Assembly: GCF_006210265.1 (NCBI RefSeq)
Contig: NZ_VCNC01000001.1
Coordinates: forward strand, 1,064,843-1,128,842
Source of the DNA: Desulfovibrio sp. UCD-KL4C
GTDB taxonomy: Bacteria > Desulfobacterota > Desulfovibrionia > Desulfovibrionales > Desulfovibrionaceae
DNA: 64,000 bases
Reading direction: 5' to 3'
Under the pieces are notes generated by a model. The model made no database searches, had not been told where the DNA came from, and saw only the letters and a list, made by a program, of their open reading frames with translations. This document shows positions 43,105 through 52,115 of this stretch, one piece after another. Both the position numbers and the translations under genes were made by a program. Position 1 is the stretch's first letter. Each line of letters opens with the position of its first letter.

Positions 43105-44367
43105 ATGAAAAAGTCCTTGGCGAAGTTGTTTTTGGCATTTGCCGCGGTGTTGCTGCTTGCAGTTCCACAGGTCTCTCAGGCCAAAGAACTTAGCGGCAAC
43201 CTTGAAATTTTTTCTTGGTGGGCCGGTGATGAAGGTCCCGCTTTGCAGGCTTTGATCAAAAAGTACAAAGAGCAGAATCCAAATGTTAATGTAATTGATG
43301 CTACCGTTACTGGAGGTTCCGGCGTAAATGCCAAGGCCGTTTTGAAGACACGCATGCTTGGCAATGAGCCTCCTGATAGTTTTCAGGTTCATTCAGGACA
43401 GGAACTCATCGGAACATGGGTTAAAGCCGACCGCATGGAAGACCTAACTTTTCTGTTTAAAGAAGAGGGTTGGATGGATGCATTCCCTAAAGGTCTGATT
43501 AAACTTATCGGTACTGATAAGGGTATCTGGTCTGTGCCTGTAACCATTCATCGCTCAAATGTACTTTGGTACGTCCCTGCCAACCTTAAAAAGTGGGGAG
43601 TTACAGCTCCAAAAACTTGGGCAGAGTTCTTAACCATAGCTCCTAAGCTGGAGAAAGAAGGAGTAGTTCCTTTGGCTCTTGCTGAGAACTGGACTGTTAA
43701 CCACCTGTGGGAATCAGTAGCTCTTGCTTCCTTAGGTGCAGACAAATGGGATGCTCTGTGGGCAGGAAAACTTAGATTTGATAGCCCTGATGTTGTTAAG
43801 GCTTGGGAACTTTTCGGTAAAATCCTCAAGTATACCAACGCTGATGCTTCTTCACTTTCATGGCAGCAGGCAACTGATATGGTCATTACCGGTCGCGCTG
43901 CTTTTAATATCATGGGTGATTGGGCAGCCGGATATATGTCTACAACTAAAAAAATGGTTCCCGGAAAAGATTTCGGATGGGCTGCTTCTCCAGATACTTC
44001 CGGAGAATTTATGTTCCTTTCTGATTCCTTCGGATTGCCAAAAGGGGCTCCTGATCGCGATAACGCCATTGCATGGCTCAAGATCATTGGTTCAAAGGAA
44101 GGCAGTGACGCATTTAACACTCTTAAAGGTTCAATTTCACCACGTATGGACTCTGACTTGAGCAAATATAACGCTTATTTGCAGTCTGCAGCAGCAGATT
44201 TCAAAAAAGACGTAGTTGTTGGATCATTGGCTCATGGTGTTGCAGCTAATGAAACCTTTATGGGTGGTTTCTCACGTATCATGGAAATGTTCCTCAAGAC
44301 TCACAATGCTCAGGCTGTATCAAAAGCCTGCCAACAGCTTGCTGACAAAGCTAAAATCGGAAAATAG
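43105..44367 (+). CDS. ABC sugar-binding protein (CUT1)
   Basis: 420 residues with a signal peptide (residues 1-26, ending VSQAKE). The mature part is a family 1 extracellular solute-binding protein, as in glucose/galactose or oligosaccharide systems: [18 protein letters not shown], then WKVP-like ligand loops. AGGAGGAAT is a near-perfect ribosome site, fitting the high expression of binding proteins. Substrate is likely galactose or a galactoside from context. Confidence 0.92.
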   Translation: MKKSLAKLFLAFAAVLLLAVPQVSQAKELSGNLEIFSWWAGDEGPALQALIKKYKEQNPNVNVIDATVTGGSGVNAKAVLKTRMLGNEPPDSFQVHSGQELIGTWVKADRMEDLTFLFKEEGWMDAFPKGLIKLIGTDKGIWSVPVTIHRSNVLWYVPANLKKWGVTAPKTWAEFLTIAPKLEKEGVVPLALAENWTVNHLWESVALASLGADKWDALWAGKLRFDSPDVVKAWELFGKILKYTNADASSLSWQQATDMVITGRAAFNIMGDWAAGYMSTTKKMVPGKDFGWAASPDTSGEFMFLSDSFGLPKGAPDRDNAIAWLKIIGSKEGSDAFNTLKGSISPRMDSDLSKYNAYLQSAAADFKKDVVVGSLAHGVAANETFMGGFSRIMEMFLKTHNAQAVSKACQQLADKAKIGK

Positions 44368-44423
44368 TTTGTTGTTTGAAAAAGAGTGAACAGCTCTTTA
44401 TTTGCTTAGAGTAAGTAAAAGGC

Positions 44424-44448
44424 GGCCGCGTCGGATTCTGGCGCGGCC
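44424..44448 (+). promoter_or_regulatory. Intercistronic stem-loop between binding protein and permease
   Basis: Seven-bp GC stem (44424-44430 with 44442-44448) without a T-run, in a 96-base gap after the binding-protein gene. Such hairpins commonly protect the binding-protein mRNA and lower expression of the permeases. A weaker AAAGAG...CTCTTT hairpin precedes it. Confidence 0.6.
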
Positions 44449-44463
44449 CCTATAAGGAATAAG

Positions 44464-45591
44464 GTGCGGGATATGAGGGAAGCATCACGGGATAGGCTGA
44501 AAGCGTTTTTAACGCTTCTACCATCAATCATTTTGATCGGGATATTTGTCTATGGTTTTATTGGAAATACCATTTGGATATCCATGACAGATTGGGGCGG
44601 AGACGGAGCTTTGGCCCTGAAACCTGAGATGAATTTTATCGGGCTGGACAACTATCGAGATCTGTTTACCGGATTTTTATCCAGCGGCTTCAGGCAGGAC
44701 CTTGTAAACGCAGTCTATTATTCCGTTATGCTTCTGGCTGGGGCCATCGGTATCGGTATGTTTATAGCCATACTGCTGGACCAGAAACCTAAGGGTGAAG
44801 ATGTTTTAAGGACAATTTTTCTTTACCCGATGGCCTTATCATTTATAGTCTCCGGTACTATTTGGAGGTGGCTCTTGGCTCCTCAAGGCGGAGTAAATGT
44901 TTTACCTACCTATCTGGGACTGCCGCCGCTTAATTTTGAATGGACATCAAGCACTAAAGCCGTACTTGAGTTCAATTGGCAGAATTTGCTGCAAATATTT
45001 TTGTATATAGTTGCATTTGTACTTATCCTCATAGGATTGTGGGCTCTTAAAAAACGTCCATGCCGTGCAATCAAGTTTTGGCTTGGCCCGGGTGTCGTCA
45101 TCGGTGCTTTTGCCTGGCTTGGTGGAAGTATGCTTCCAGAAGCTCTTTTTATGGAAGAAAATCACGGATTCAATCTGGCAACACTCGGGATAATCATTGC
45201 TACAATCTGGCAATATTCAGGCTATACGATGGCCCTGTATTTAGCTGGATTTCATGGTATCTCTCAGGACCTTCGGGACGCAGCAATGCTTGATGGTGCC
45301 AGCTCCACTTCTTATTACCGCCATGTAGCCATTCCAATGCTTAAGCCCATAACCATCAGTGCTGTGATCATTTTGTCTCACATATCACTTAAGATGTTTG
45401 ATATTATTTTCGCCATGACCGGACCTGATAATGCTCAGACTGGGCATCCTGCACTTACCATGTATATGACAACTTTCAGGGCTAACGATTTTGCCAAAGG
45501 GGCTGCCATCGCCATTGTTTTGTTCATGGTCGCCGCCATGTTCATCGTACCTTATGTAGTCAGCCAGTACAGACAGAGGACTAGAGGATAG
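44464..45591 (+). CDS. ABC sugar permease, first subunit
   Basis: 375 residues, longer than the usual 290-310, with six to eight membrane segments and the EAA coupling loop [22 protein letters not shown]. An extra segment of about 60 residues (including [20 protein letters not shown]) lies in the middle. GTG 44464 follows AAGGAAT; ATG 44473 is a close alternative. Pairs with the next gene as the heterodimeric channel. Confidence 0.92.
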   Translation: MRDMREASRDRLKAFLTLLPSIILIGIFVYGFIGNTIWISMTDWGGDGALALKPEMNFIGLDNYRDLFTGFLSSGFRQDLVNAVYYSVMLLAGAIGIGMFIAILLDQKPKGEDVLRTIFLYPMALSFIVSGTIWRWLLAPQGGVNVLPTYLGLPPLNFEWTSSTKAVLEFNWQNLLQIFLYIVAFVLILIGLWALKKRPCRAIKFWLGPGVVIGAFAWLGGSMLPEALFMEENHGFNLATLGIIIATIWQYSGYTMALYLAGFHGISQDLRDAAMLDGASSTSYYRHVAIPMLKPITISAVIILSHISLKMFDIIFAMTGPDNAQTGHPALTMYMTTFRANDFAKGAAIAIVLFMVAAMFIVPYVVSQYRQRTRG

Positions 45592-45595
45592 AAAA

Positions 45596-46441
45596 ATGAG
45601 CACTACTTCAACTGCTACAGCAAGCAGAATAACTCCCGGTTCGATTTTACTGTATGGCATACTTATTTTGCTGGCACTTTTTTTTCTTATGCCCGCATAT
45701 ATGGCCGTGGTTACAGCTCTGAAACCGCCTGCAGAAATTGATTTATCAACTGCTTGGGAGCTTCCGTCAAAGTTTCACTGGTCAAGTTTTTATGACGCAC
45801 TGACTCTGCTGAAATCGAATATTGTCAGTTCTATAATTTTGACAGTTTGTGCAACAACGCTTTCAACTATATTAGGGTCTTTAAACGGCTATGTTTTCTC
45901 AAAGTGGAAGTTTAAAGGCAGTGAATTGGTTTTTACTTTGTTCCTGTTCGGAATGTTTATTCCTTATCAGGTAATTTTGATTCCACTTTTTCAGACACTC
46001 AGGGCTATGAATTTATACGGAGGACTTCCTGGTTTGATTCTGGCGCACGTTGTTTATGGATTGCCCATAACTTCACTTATTTTCAGAAACTTCTATACGC
46101 AAATACCGACAGCTTTGATTGAATCTGCAAGGCTGGACGGAGCGGGATTCTTTTCAATCTATACCCGCATTGTTTTTCCGCTTTCAATTCCGGGATTTGT
46201 TGTAACAAGTTTATGGCAGGTTACTCAGGTCTGGAATGAATTTCTCTGGGGTATCTGTCTTACCCGTCATGCGGATAATCCAATTACGGTGGGACTGGCT
46301 CAACTTGCAGGCGGTCAGGCGGTCAGCTGGAACCTTCCGATGGCCGGTTCTATAATGGCTGCTGCGCCAGTTTTGCTGATCTATATCTTTTTAGGACGCT
46401 ACTTTATTCGTGGATTACTTGCTGGGTCTGTTAAGGAATAG
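45596..46441 (+). CDS. ABC sugar permease, second subunit
   Basis: 281 residues with six membrane segments and the EAA loop [21 protein letters not shown]. It completes the CUT1 importer. It follows the first permease by four bases and ends at a strong terminator. Confidence 0.93.
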   Translation: MSTTSTATASRITPGSILLYGILILLALFFLMPAYMAVVTALKPPAEIDLSTAWELPSKFHWSSFYDALTLLKSNIVSSIILTVCATTLSTILGSLNGYVFSKWKFKGSELVFTLFLFGMFIPYQVILIPLFQTLRAMNLYGGLPGLILAHVVYGLPITSLIFRNFYTQIPTALIESARLDGAGFFSIYTRIVFPLSIPGFVVTSLWQVTQVWNEFLWGICLTRHADNPITVGLAQLAGGQAVSWNLPMAGSIMAAAPVLLIYIFLGRYFIRGLLAGSVKE

Positions 46442-46506
46442 ATCGATAGGTAAAGACTAATAGGGCAGATTTAAAAATAATCTGAAATGGGTTGTTTAAT
46501 TTACAT

Positions 46507-46541
46507 ACACCGCGCGGTTTAATTGTCGCGCGGTGTTTTTT
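46507..46541. terminator. Bidirectional intrinsic terminator
   Basis: Perfect 10-bp stem of very high GC (46507-46516 with 46527-46536) around a 10-base loop, followed by six T. It ends the gal/ABC operon and faces the convergent map gene, whose stop lies 8 bases further. Confidence 0.92.
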
Positions 46542-46548
46542 AATTATT

Positions 46549-47430
46549 TCAGCATAACTCAAATGGAGTTAAACTTTCAAAGCCGTCTTCGGTTATGACG
46601 ATTGTCTGTTCGAATTGGGCAGATAGGGAACCGTCTTTTGTTACGGCTGTCCACTTATCATCCAGAATTTGTATTTCCTTACCACCGATGTTTATCATCG
46701 GCTCAATGGTAAATGTCATTCCCGGTACAAGTGGAACATTGCCCCAGCTGGAACGAAAGTGTGGGATGTTAGGGGCTTCGTGGAAGTCTAGCCCTACACC
46801 ATGTCCCAGATATTCGCGAACAACTGAGCATCCTTGTCCTTCAGCATAGGTTTGGATAGCGGAAGATATGTCATTTACTAAGTTGCCTGGCTTGGCTTGT
46901 TCGAGCCCTAAGCGCAGGCACTCACGCGTTACTTCTACAAGATTGCGTGCTTCAGCAGAAGGTTCACCTACAAAGAAAGTCTGGTTGCAATCTGCATAGT
47001 AGCCGTCAAGTATGCTTGTAATATCTACATTGACGATATCACCGTCTTTAAGAGTGTATTCGCCAGGGATTCCGTGACAAATAACTTCGTTTGGAGAGAT
47101 ACAAACACTTTTCGGGAAGCCGTGATAGTTTAAAGGAGCGGGTATTGCTCCGTTTTTAACGGTGAACTCGTGCACTACCTGATTAATTTCATCGGTCGTT
47201 ACACCGGGTCTGATCAAACTTTTGATTGCAGCAAAGGTTTGCATAACCAGTTTACCCGCGCGGCGAATCCCTTCTATCTGTTCCGGGGTTTTTAAGCGGA
47301 TATTATATCGTTTGAGAAAGGTCTCAGGCAAATTAAGTTTTTCCGCATTTTCAGTACCCATACAGCACTTTTTATATTTTTTACCACTACCGCATGGGCA
47401 TGGATCGTTGCGGCCTACTTTGGCGTTCAT
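46549..47430 (-). CDS. map: Methionine aminopeptidase with SEC-C zinc motif
   Basis: About 293 residues. N-terminal SEC-C motif (Cys11, Cys13, Cys22, Cys23 in DPCPCGSGKKYKKCC) ahead of a type I methionine aminopeptidase: GVTTDEINQ, HGFPKSVCISPNEVICHGIP, GDIVNVDI, GHGVGLDFHE and a metal-ligand EPM. It removes the initiator Met from new proteins. ATG 47430 (AGGAG upstream) is preferred to a TTG one codon earlier. SEC-C versions may be ribosome-linked. Confidence 0.95.
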   Translation of the reverse strand: MNAKVGRNDPCPCGSGKKYKKCCMGTENAEKLNLPETFLKRYNIRLKTPEQIEGIRRAGKLVMQTFAAIKSLIRPGVTTDEINQVVHEFTVKNGAIPAPLNYHGFPKSVCISPNEVICHGIPGEYTLKDGDIVNVDITSILDGYYADCNQTFFVGEPSAEARNLVEVTRECLRLGLEQAKPGNLVNDISSAIQTYAEGQGCSVVREYLGHGVGLDFHEAPNIPHFRSSWGNVPLVPGMTFTIEPMINIGGKEIQILDDKWTAVTKDGSLSAQFEQTIVITEDGFESLTPFELC

Positions 47431-47433
47431 CAA

Positions 47434-47828
47434 TCGTCTCCTGATATATATTATGGCGGGAGTTCCCGTCGGAAGGATGGGATTTTGACAAAAAAAGTCA
47501 CGCTTGAAAAGCTTTATCGTAATTAATTAGACTGTTTTATTTTATAAAGTCAGTACGATTTTAGAATAATAGATGAGAGTGAAGTGTAAAAGCTTATTTT
47601 ACATATTAACTAAGTATAAATCCCTTCAGTTTTAATTTTTAAGATCAAAATGGTAGGTAATTAAAATAAAATATAATTATTTTATGATGTTAATGTATAT
47701 TATAAAATTTTTAATAATAAAATATGAATTTTAATTATATTAAATCTATTTTTATATTTTTGAACCTAAAGAATTATTAAGAATGAGCCGATTATATAAG
47801 CAATAAATTGATATAAGCGGAGGTTGTT
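47434..47828. other. AT-rich intergenic region before the tandem paralogues
   Basis: About 395 bases without a gene. From about 47620 to 47770 it is almost wholly A and T with many A/T runs. No hairpin, tRNA or clear sigma-54 site. It must contain the promoter of the first paralogue, but I cannot locate it. Confidence 0.5.
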
Positions 47829-48644
47829 ATGAAAATAGGATCGAGTGGAAGCAATATAAGTTTTTCGAACCTGAATATAACCAATATAGCCGAAGAAAAA
47901 GCAGACGTAATTGAAGAAAAAACAGAGAATGCGGTTCAATCTGATTCTGAAGAAATTTTAAATACTGCTGTAGAGTCTAAATCCGCTAATTCTTCACAGG
48001 GGCTCGGACGTCTTAATTTGATTGCACGTAGTTTTGTTCATCAAGAACAAGAAGGAGATGAAGATAATTATAGCTTGAGAAATTTAAAAGCTAGCCAAGC
48101 GAATAGTAATATGATGGCTAAATATAACCTGATTATAAATGGAATTATCGACTATAGGTTGGATCGAACAGAGACATTAATAGATGCTGGAATATCGATT
48201 GAAGGTGCCAAAGCAATAGCGGGTAGTGAAGCCTTAGCAATGGGGGAAGCTGCACATGAAAAAGTAGTTGATGATGTTAATGAAAAGCATCTGGAAGAAG
48301 AAGCGAAGGAAGCTAAAGAAGACATCGAGACACGCACCGAAGAAGTTGTAGAGAAAAAACAGGAAGAAACGAAGACTGAAGCGAAGGAAAGCGAAGCAAA
48401 GGATGTTGAAGCCAAGACTGATCCTGATAATGCAGAAGCAAAGGTTTCAGAAAGCAACCCTGAGACTGTAAATCCTGCTCAGACAGTTCAAAGTGGAGTG
48501 GAATCAGGGTCAACTGAATCAATCGCTTCTGGATCTGTTGGTGTCGAAGCTGTGTCTTCCGCTACTGAAGGTTCTGTTTCTGCGGAGACGGGTAACAGTT
48601 TACCCAATGCTGGAACTAGTAAGAAAGTAGATATGCTAGTTTAG
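47829..48644 (+). CDS. Tandem paralogue 1, unknown family
   Basis: 271 residues, no signal peptide and no membrane segment. The N-terminal block SSGSNISFSNLNITNIAEEK and the C-terminal block (from EEKKQEETKTEAKESE to KKVDMLV) are shared with the next gene. The middle (about 25-160) differs and has a RLNLIARSFVHQ segment also seen in paralogue 3. The C-terminal half is rich in Glu, Ala, Lys and Ser, low-complexity and probably disordered or coiled. GGAGG precedes the start. I do not recognise the family or function. Confidence 0.75.
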   Translation: MKIGSSGSNISFSNLNITNIAEEKADVIEEKTENAVQSDSEEILNTAVESKSANSSQGLGRLNLIARSFVHQEQEGDEDNYSLRNLKASQANSNMMAKYNLIINGIIDYRLDRTETLIDAGISIEGAKAIAGSEALAMGEAAHEKVVDDVNEKHLEEEAKEAKEDIETRTEEVVEKKQEETKTEAKESEAKDVEAKTDPDNAEAKVSESNPETVNPAQTVQSGVESGSTESIASGSVGVEAVSSATEGSVSAETGNSLPNAGTSKKVDMLV

Positions 48645-48690
48645 ATTAATAATTACTGCTTATATTTAGAAAGTTAGGGATATTAAGAGT
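48340..48690 (+). repeat. Long direct repeat, copy 1 (3' end of paralogue 1 and downstream)
   Basis: About 350 bases matching 49230-49572 nearly base for base, apart from a 12-base gap and scattered changes. It covers the C-terminal codons and about 50 identical non-coding bases after the stop (TTAGATTAATAATTACTGCT...). Confidence 0.85.
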
Positions 48691-48727
48691 AACTATAACA
48701 CTACATAATTCGTAAACTGAGGCTGTT

Positions 48728-49522
48728 ATGAAGATAGGATCGAGTGGAAGCAATATAAGTTTTTCGAACCTGAATATAACCAACATAGCCGAAGAAAAAG
48801 TATCAGATACTGTTCCGGAAGTGGAAAAAGAAAATAATTCAGATAAAGTATCAATTTCAGTTTCTGATCAATTACACACTGAAAATAATGAATATTCAAA
48901 ATCTTTAAAATTAAACTTACTCTCTAACAATTTTTTGCAGAAAGATACTCAGCCTTCAAAGTACATTATGGCAAACATGATTGCTATGGAAGTAGAACAA
49001 AATATAGGAAACAGAATGGGTAATCTCATTAGTGCTTCAATCGCCGAGAGACAAGAAAGCTTTAATAGTCTTGTCGCTTCAGGAGTTAAGCCATTAGATG
49101 CTCACCAACAAGCCGGAGGACCAATTAGTGCTGGCGCGGTTGAGACCGCAGATACTATATATGACCAAGAGATAGGAAAAGAGGCTGAAAGAATAGGCGA
49201 AGAAGCTAAAGAATCCACAGAGAAGCATACCGAGGAAGTTTTAGAAAAAAAACAGGAAGAAACGAAGACTGAAGCGCAGGAAAGCGAAGCCAAGACTGAT
49301 CCTGATAATGCAGAAGCAAAGATTTCAGAAAGCAGCCCTGAGACTGTGAATCCTGCTCAGACAGTTCAAAATGGAGTGGACGTTGGTTCAACTGAATCAA
49401 TCGCTTCTGGATCTGTCGGTGTCGAAGCTGTGTCTTCTGCTACTAAAGGTTTTGTTTCTGTGGAGATGGGTAACAGTTTACCCAATGCTGGAACTAGTAA
49501 GAAAGTAGATATGCTAGTTTAG
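48728..49522 (+). CDS. Tandem paralogue 2, unknown family
   Basis: 264 residues. The first 72 bases are almost the same as those of paralogue 1 (a few silent changes), and the C-terminal 100 residues are about as close. The middle (about 25-165) is unrelated at first sight (KSLKLNLLSNNFLQKDTQ). No signal peptide. A GAGG-like ribosome site precedes it. Recent duplication with a replaced or fast-changing centre. Confidence 0.75.
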   Translation: MKIGSSGSNISFSNLNITNIAEEKVSDTVPEVEKENNSDKVSISVSDQLHTENNEYSKSLKLNLLSNNFLQKDTQPSKYIMANMIAMEVEQNIGNRMGNLISASIAERQESFNSLVASGVKPLDAHQQAGGPISAGAVETADTIYDQEIGKEAERIGEEAKESTEKHTEEVLEKKQEETKTEAQESEAKTDPDNAEAKISESSPETVNPAQTVQNGVDVGSTESIASGSVGVEAVSSATKGFVSVEMGNSLPNAGTSKKVDMLV

Positions 49523-49572
49523 ATTAATAATTACTGCTTATATTTAGAAAGTTAGGGATATTAAGAGTAGTT
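49230..49572 (+). repeat. Long direct repeat, copy 2
   Basis: Second copy of the 3' block described at 48340-48690, including the downstream 50 bases up to TTAAGAGTA at about 49568. Confidence 0.85.
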
Positions 49573-49597
49573 ATGTATTCTATAAATTGGGGGTGTT

Positions 49598-50401
49598 ATG
49601 AGAATTGGATCAGATGAAAGCTCTATAAGCTTTTTAAACATAAAAGTATCTAATTTGCCCGAAGAAAAAACTGAGGAGGTTAAGCTTAATTCGGAAGATT
49701 CTTCAAAAACTGCTGCCGAAACACCCCAAAACAGTTCTTCTAATCGCCCTGAACGTTTGAACCTATTGCAAGGAAGTTTTGTTCATAATGATGGATTTGA
49801 TCTATCAAAATATAGCGAGATTAATTTAAAAAGTCTCAGGCTTGAAAATAATCTTATGACTAATTTTACAAATGTTATTAAAGGCGTAATGGCATATCGT
49901 ACCGTTGTGACTGAAAATCTTATAGATGCAGGGAAAGAATGGTTTGTTGCTAAGGATATGGCATTTGAAAGTATAAAGGATATTGCTACTGCCGCTCCTG
50001 ATAAAATGTTAGGGCAAGTCACAGGTGAAGAGGTTAAAGAAGAAGCGAAGGAAGCTAAAGAAGACATTGAAAGTCGTACTGAAGAAGTCATAGAAAAAAA
50101 ACAGGAAGAAACGAAGACTGAAGCGAAGGAAAGCGAAGCTGAAGCTAAGACTGCCACTGATAGTGCAGATGATAAAATTGCCGCTAATATTACAGATACG
50201 AAAGCGTCAGATAATATCACTGAAACTGGGAATGCAGTTCAAACCGCTCAAAGCGTAACGGAGGTAGGAAGCAACGAATCCAAAGCTGGGGTTATCGGAG
50301 TCAAGTCAGGTGCGCCAGTTTCAACAGAATCTACTCCAGTGGACACTGATAATATTGTAAGTTTTACTGGGGTTGGTAAAAAAGTAGATGTGCTAGTTTA
50401 A
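49598..50401 (+). CDS. Tandem paralogue 3, diverged
   Basis: 267 residues. Same plan as the other two but more diverged: the start RIGSDESSISFLNIKVSNLPEEK, middle RLNLLQGSFVHND, the shared block EEAKEAKEDIESRTEEV with KKQEETKTEAKESE, and the end GVGKKVDVLV. No signal peptide. GGGGG precedes the start. The oldest of the three duplicates or the one least converted. Confidence 0.75.
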   Translation: MRIGSDESSISFLNIKVSNLPEEKTEEVKLNSEDSSKTAAETPQNSSSNRPERLNLLQGSFVHNDGFDLSKYSEINLKSLRLENNLMTNFTNVIKGVMAYRTVVTENLIDAGKEWFVAKDMAFESIKDIATAAPDKMLGQVTGEEVKEEAKEAKEDIESRTEEVIEKKQEETKTEAKESEAEAKTATDSADDKIAANITDTKASDNITETGNAVQTAQSVTEVGSNESKAGVIGVKSGAPVSTESTPVDTDNIVSFTGVGKKVDVLV

Positions 50402-50515
50402 TAAATTTATACGATAATTGTTTGAATATTTTCATAACTAGTCTTTTTGCAAAAAACATCCCCCAAAATATGTCTCTGCTTATCACCCAACGACGTGTCG
50501 CAATTCTTCAATATA

Positions 50516-50577
50516 TGTTGCCAAAGCAACAGACTCGCATAGCTGTGTTGCCTATTGTGAACTATTATTATGCAACA
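50516..50577. promoter_or_regulatory. TGTTGC/GCAACA boxes upstream of the nhaC operon
   Basis: A perfect palindrome TGTTGC-CAAA-GCAACA at 50516-50531. A second TGTTGC at 50546-50551 and GCAACA at 50572-50577. The length and symmetry suit a Crp/Fnr-family dimer, and a Crp/Fnr-type regulator is encoded in the operon (53702), so this may be its binding site. Confidence 0.5.
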
Positions 50578-50615
50578 TGGATCATGTATTTTGTTGGGAT
50601 ATGGGAAACTTAATT

Positions 50616-50631
50616 CGCAATATTTATTGCG
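50616..50631. promoter_or_regulatory. CGCAATA-TT-TATTGCG palindrome before nhaC
   Basis: A 16-bp near-perfect palindrome 40 bases before the nhaC start. Its half-site CGCAATA recurs at 60283-60289 in a longer hairpin. Role unknown: operator or leader hairpin. Confidence 0.4.
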
Positions 50632-50670
50632 TAAAAGTTGGCCTTTTGTTCTTCAAAAAGAGGAGAGAGA

Positions 50671-52098
50671 ATGAGTTCAGACGTCAGAAAACCATCCTTG
50701 CTTTGGGCTTTTTTAACTTTTGCAATTCCTGTTGCAATTATTTTGTACGGAACGGTTGTAGTAGGGGTACGTCCGCCTATCTTGCCCTTACTTGTAGCCG
50801 TTGCTGTTGCTGGTATCATGTCTTTGAAAATCGGCTATAAATGGGATGAGTTGCAGGAGGGCATGCTTTCAGCTGTCGGTCGCATTCAAATTGCTGTGGC
50901 CATACTTATGCTGGTAGGGATGATCATCGCCTCGTGGATGGCTTCGGGTACAATCCCAATTATTATCTACTGGGGCCTCAAACTTATAGCTCCTGAACAA
51001 TTTCTTTTATCTACATTTATTTTGTGTTCTGTCGCCTCACTGGCTACCGGAACATCATTCGGTACTATGGGTACTATTGGTGTGGCATTGCTCGGAGTCG
51101 GAGGGGCAATGGGATTTGATCCGGCCTGGACCGTTGGCGCCATTGTTTCCGGCGCATATTTCGGTGACAAAATGTCCCCGGTTTCCGATTCCACTAATAT
51201 TACAGCCACAGTCTGTGATGTTCCGCTTTTCACTCATATTTCATCCATGATGTGGACTACAGTTCCTGCAGCTATTCTTGCTATTATCGGTTATGCCATT
51301 CTTGGTTCTATGCACACCGGTGATCTTTCCAGCGTGAATAACATCAACACTATTCTCACATCTCTTGAAGCAAGTTTTTCACTTTCTCCCATTGCCTTTT
51401 TGCCGCCGGTTCTCATGATTGTATTAGCTTACAAACGGTTACCCGTACTGCCTGTCATGGTAATCTGTATACTCAGTGCATTGGCTATAGCCATGTTCGA
51501 GGGAGCTACCATCTCAGCTTTGGCCAAAGAGCTTACCACCGGATATAAAGCCGCAACACAGTCTCCTGAACTTAACAAATTGCTTTCCCGCGGTGGACTT
51601 ATGTCCATCATGGTTACCATCCTGTTGCTTACATGCGGCATGGCTTTTGGTGGTATCTTGGAAAAAGCACGGGTTCTTGAGGTTTTGCTTGAGGCTGTAC
51701 TTCGCGGAGCAAAATCTCCGCTTCCTCTTGTGGCTGCAACTCTTGGCGCAGCCTACATCATCTTGCTTGGTACAGGAAGCCAGATTCTGGCTGTAGTGGT
51801 TCCCGGCAGAGCTTTCGGAGAGAATTATAAAAAAGCCGGTATAGCTCCTCAGGTATTGTCCCGTACCTGTGAAGATGCAGGTACTTTGGGGTGCCCGTTA
51901 ATTCCTTGGTCCGTTCATGCCTTCTATATCCTTGGCGTACTCGGCGTCAGCGCAATGGAGTTTGTTCCATTTGCATTTTTTAACATAATTATTCCGTTCA
52001 TCTCGCTAGCCTGTGCTGCAACCGGAATAGGGATCATGAAAAGAAATGATACCCCGGAGCATTCTTTGAAGCCGGCAACCGAATCTAAATCTGCATAA
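50671..52098 (+). CDS. NhaC-family Na+/H+ antiporter-like transporter
   Basis: 475 residues with 10-12 membrane segments. The family pattern is seen in ATGTSFGTMGTIGVALLGVG and GDKMSPVSDSTNITATV. NhaC proteins exchange sodium or an organic ion (for example malate/lactate in MleN) for protons. The frame opens at TTG 50638, but ATG 50671 has AGGAG upstream. First gene of an operon with the sulfatase-fold enzyme, so it may move the substrate or product of that enzyme rather than simply sodium. That link is inference. Confidence 0.88.
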   Translation: MSSDVRKPSLLWAFLTFAIPVAIILYGTVVVGVRPPILPLLVAVAVAGIMSLKIGYKWDELQEGMLSAVGRIQIAVAILMLVGMIIASWMASGTIPIIIYWGLKLIAPEQFLLSTFILCSVASLATGTSFGTMGTIGVALLGVGGAMGFDPAWTVGAIVSGAYFGDKMSPVSDSTNITATVCDVPLFTHISSMMWTTVPAAILAIIGYAILGSMHTGDLSSVNNINTILTSLEASFSLSPIAFLPPVLMIVLAYKRLPVLPVMVICILSALAIAMFEGATISALAKELTTGYKAATQSPELNKLLSRGGLMSIMVTILLLTCGMAFGGILEKARVLEVLLEAVLRGAKSPLPLVAATLGAAYIILLGTGSQILAVVVPGRAFGENYKKAGIAPQVLSRTCEDAGTLGCPLIPWSVHAFYILGVLGVSAMEFVPFAFFNIIIPFISLACAATGIGIMKRNDTPEHSLKPATESKSA

Positions 52099-52115
52099 CC
52101 TAAGAAGGAAGGATT

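Noticed and set aside
43548-44165. Minus-strand ORF of 205 codons
   Set aside because: Antisense to the sugar-binding protein gene; codon pattern is the mirror of that gene and there is no ribosome site.
48340-49572. Insertion-sequence duplication
   Set aside because: No transposase, terminal inverted repeats or target duplications; the repeated DNA is coding and belongs to paralogous genes.
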